From assembly GCA_018716795.1 (NCBI GenBank), contig DVJK01000073.1:1-5792 (forward strand): 5,792 bases of DNA. The letters run 5' to 3'. Shown piece by piece: positions 5,330 through 5,792 of the stretch. The notes beneath the pieces were generated by a model. It did no database searches, had not been told where the DNA came from, and was given only the letters and a program-made list of their open reading frames with translations. Numbering within the stretch: the stretch's first letter is position 1; every line of letters begins with the position of its first letter. This DNA comes from Candidatus Scatomorpha merdipullorum (GTDB lineage Bacteria > Bacillota > Clostridia > Oscillospirales > Oscillospiraceae). The position numbers and the translations under genes are program-made.

Positions 5330-5629
5330 ATGGATGAAGAATACGGCAACTATATAACCATTGAGGACGAAGAGGGCAACGAGTTTGAGCTCGACCAGCT
5401 CGACACGCTCGAGTATGAGGACGAGGAGTATAACCTCTTCCTGCCCGCCAATATGGAGCCGGACGATCCCGACTACGGCTACATCATCCTCCAGACGGAC
5501 TACGATGAGGAGAGCGGCGAATTTGCGTACAACTCCGTAGACGACGAGGAGCTGCTTGTGAGGGTATACGACCTCTTTATGGAGAAGCTCTTCGGCGACG
5601 AGGATAGTGACGAGGGCGGGGAGGAATAA
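5330..5629 (+). CDS. DUF1292 domain protein
   Basis: 99 residues, strongly acidic (mostly Glu and Asp), with no signal peptide or membrane segment. The fold pattern YITIEDEEGNEFELDQLDTLEYEDEEYNLFLPA followed by GYIILQTDYDEE and LLVRVYDLFMEKLF is the usual DUF1292 (YrzB-like) layout; the family is about 90-110 residues, so the length fits. Function is not established for the family. In many Firmicutes it sits near alaS-ruvX(yrrK)-mltG, but those genes are not in this window. ATG 5330 has GGAGGG (5318-5323) at 6 nt spacing, and its own promoter lies just upstream. A candidate 6S RNA follows within about 25 bp. Acidic proteins of this kind may be small regulators or stabilisers; that is speculation. 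Confidence 0.93.
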   Translation: MDEEYGNYITIEDEEGNEFELDQLDTLEYEDEEYNLFLPANMEPDDPDYGYIILQTDYDEESGEFAYNSVDDEELLVRVYDLFMEKLFGDEDSDEGGEE

Positions 5630-5651
5630 GTTCCGGCCCGTACACGATTTG

Positions 5652-5792
5652 TTCAAATCCTGCCCTGTGCGTGGACCTTTCTTTGGGCCCATATAAACCC
5701 ACATCATTTATAAGGGACGCCATATTCCCGCGCGGATTGCAGGCCTCCCGGCCCCCTTCGAGGTGCGTTGGAAGTTGGAAGCGTGGTAGCGC
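5652..5792 (+). ncRNA. ssrS: Probable 6S RNA (3' end beyond the window)
   Basis: There is no open frame, yet the stretch looks structured. It begins near AAATCCTGCC, similar to the UCCUG start of B. subtilis 6S-1. It continues with TGGACC...GGGCCCA (imperfect stem around TTTCTTT), AAACCCACATCATTTATAAGGGACGCC, and GCA(GG)CCTC...GAGGTGC (5739-5747 with 5760-5766, an apical stem). From memory this string of blocks matches 6S RNAs of Oscillospiraceae relatives, but I could not run a covariance search. 6S RNA mimics an open promoter and sequesters the sigma-A RNA polymerase holoenzyme in stationary phase. The closing stem needs a GGCAGGA-type 3' strand that would lie past the window edge. No clear promoter of its own was found. 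Alternatives: another structured RNA or a leader of the next gene. Confidence 0.6.

Noticed and set aside
5279..5707. A minus-strand open frame of 142 codons opposite the DUF1292 gene
   Set aside because: It is antisense to a well supported gene with its own promoter and ribosome binding site, and it runs into the candidate 6S RNA. Its Val/Leu/Glu bias mirrors the acidic codons of the plus strand.
1..5792. Mobile elements, CRISPR arrays, tRNA or rRNA genes
   Set aside because: No transposase or integrase frames, regularly spaced repeats, cloverleaf patterns or rRNA motifs were seen on either strand.

Overview
The window reads as chromosome from a GC-rich Clostridia member, most likely of the Oscillospiraceae/Ruminococcaceae type. 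This is inferred from AGGAGG-type ribosome binding sites, sigma-A promoters of the TTGACA/TATAAT kind, a DUF1292 protein, a BofC C-terminal-like protein, and GC-rich reading frames with AT-rich intergenic gaps. Nothing allows a species call. No transposon, phage, CRISPR or tRNA signal was found, and codon style is uniform.

Layout. (1) Positions 2-889 (+): the 3' part of a probably exported beta-propeller-like protein, cut by the window edge. (2) Positions 923-958: a strong bidirectional terminator between this gene and the convergent block after it. (3) Minus-strand block 973-4592: read in transcription order, a class A penicillin-binding protein (PBP), a 225-bp regulatory gap, a 94-aa protein of unknown function, a GC-rich intercistronic hairpin, and a secreted SH3b-SH3b-NlpC/P60 cell-wall hydrolase. 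(4) Positions 4593-4810: a divergent intergenic region with an extended -10 promoter for the PBP, two GC-rich stems and the leader of the next gene. (5) Positions 4811-5146 (+): a small exported protein resembling the C-terminal domain of BofC. (6) Positions 5147-5329: non-coding, with a good sigma-A promoter. (7) Positions 5330-5629 (+): a DUF1292 protein. (8) Position about 5652 to the end: a probable 6S RNA gene, truncated by the window edge.

Functionally, the minus-strand block is about the cell envelope: a bifunctional peptidoglycan synthase and, downstream, a peptidoglycan endopeptidase. The most information-dense stretch is 2199-2423. It holds two tandem sigma-A promoters reading toward the 94-aa gene, a 14-bp perfect inverted repeat between them, and a repeated GTTACAA motif arranged over the downstream -10 box and start point like a repressor operator. 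That small gene and its control region are the best candidates for something undescribed. The rest is ordinary housekeeping and envelope content, and I see no complete novel system.
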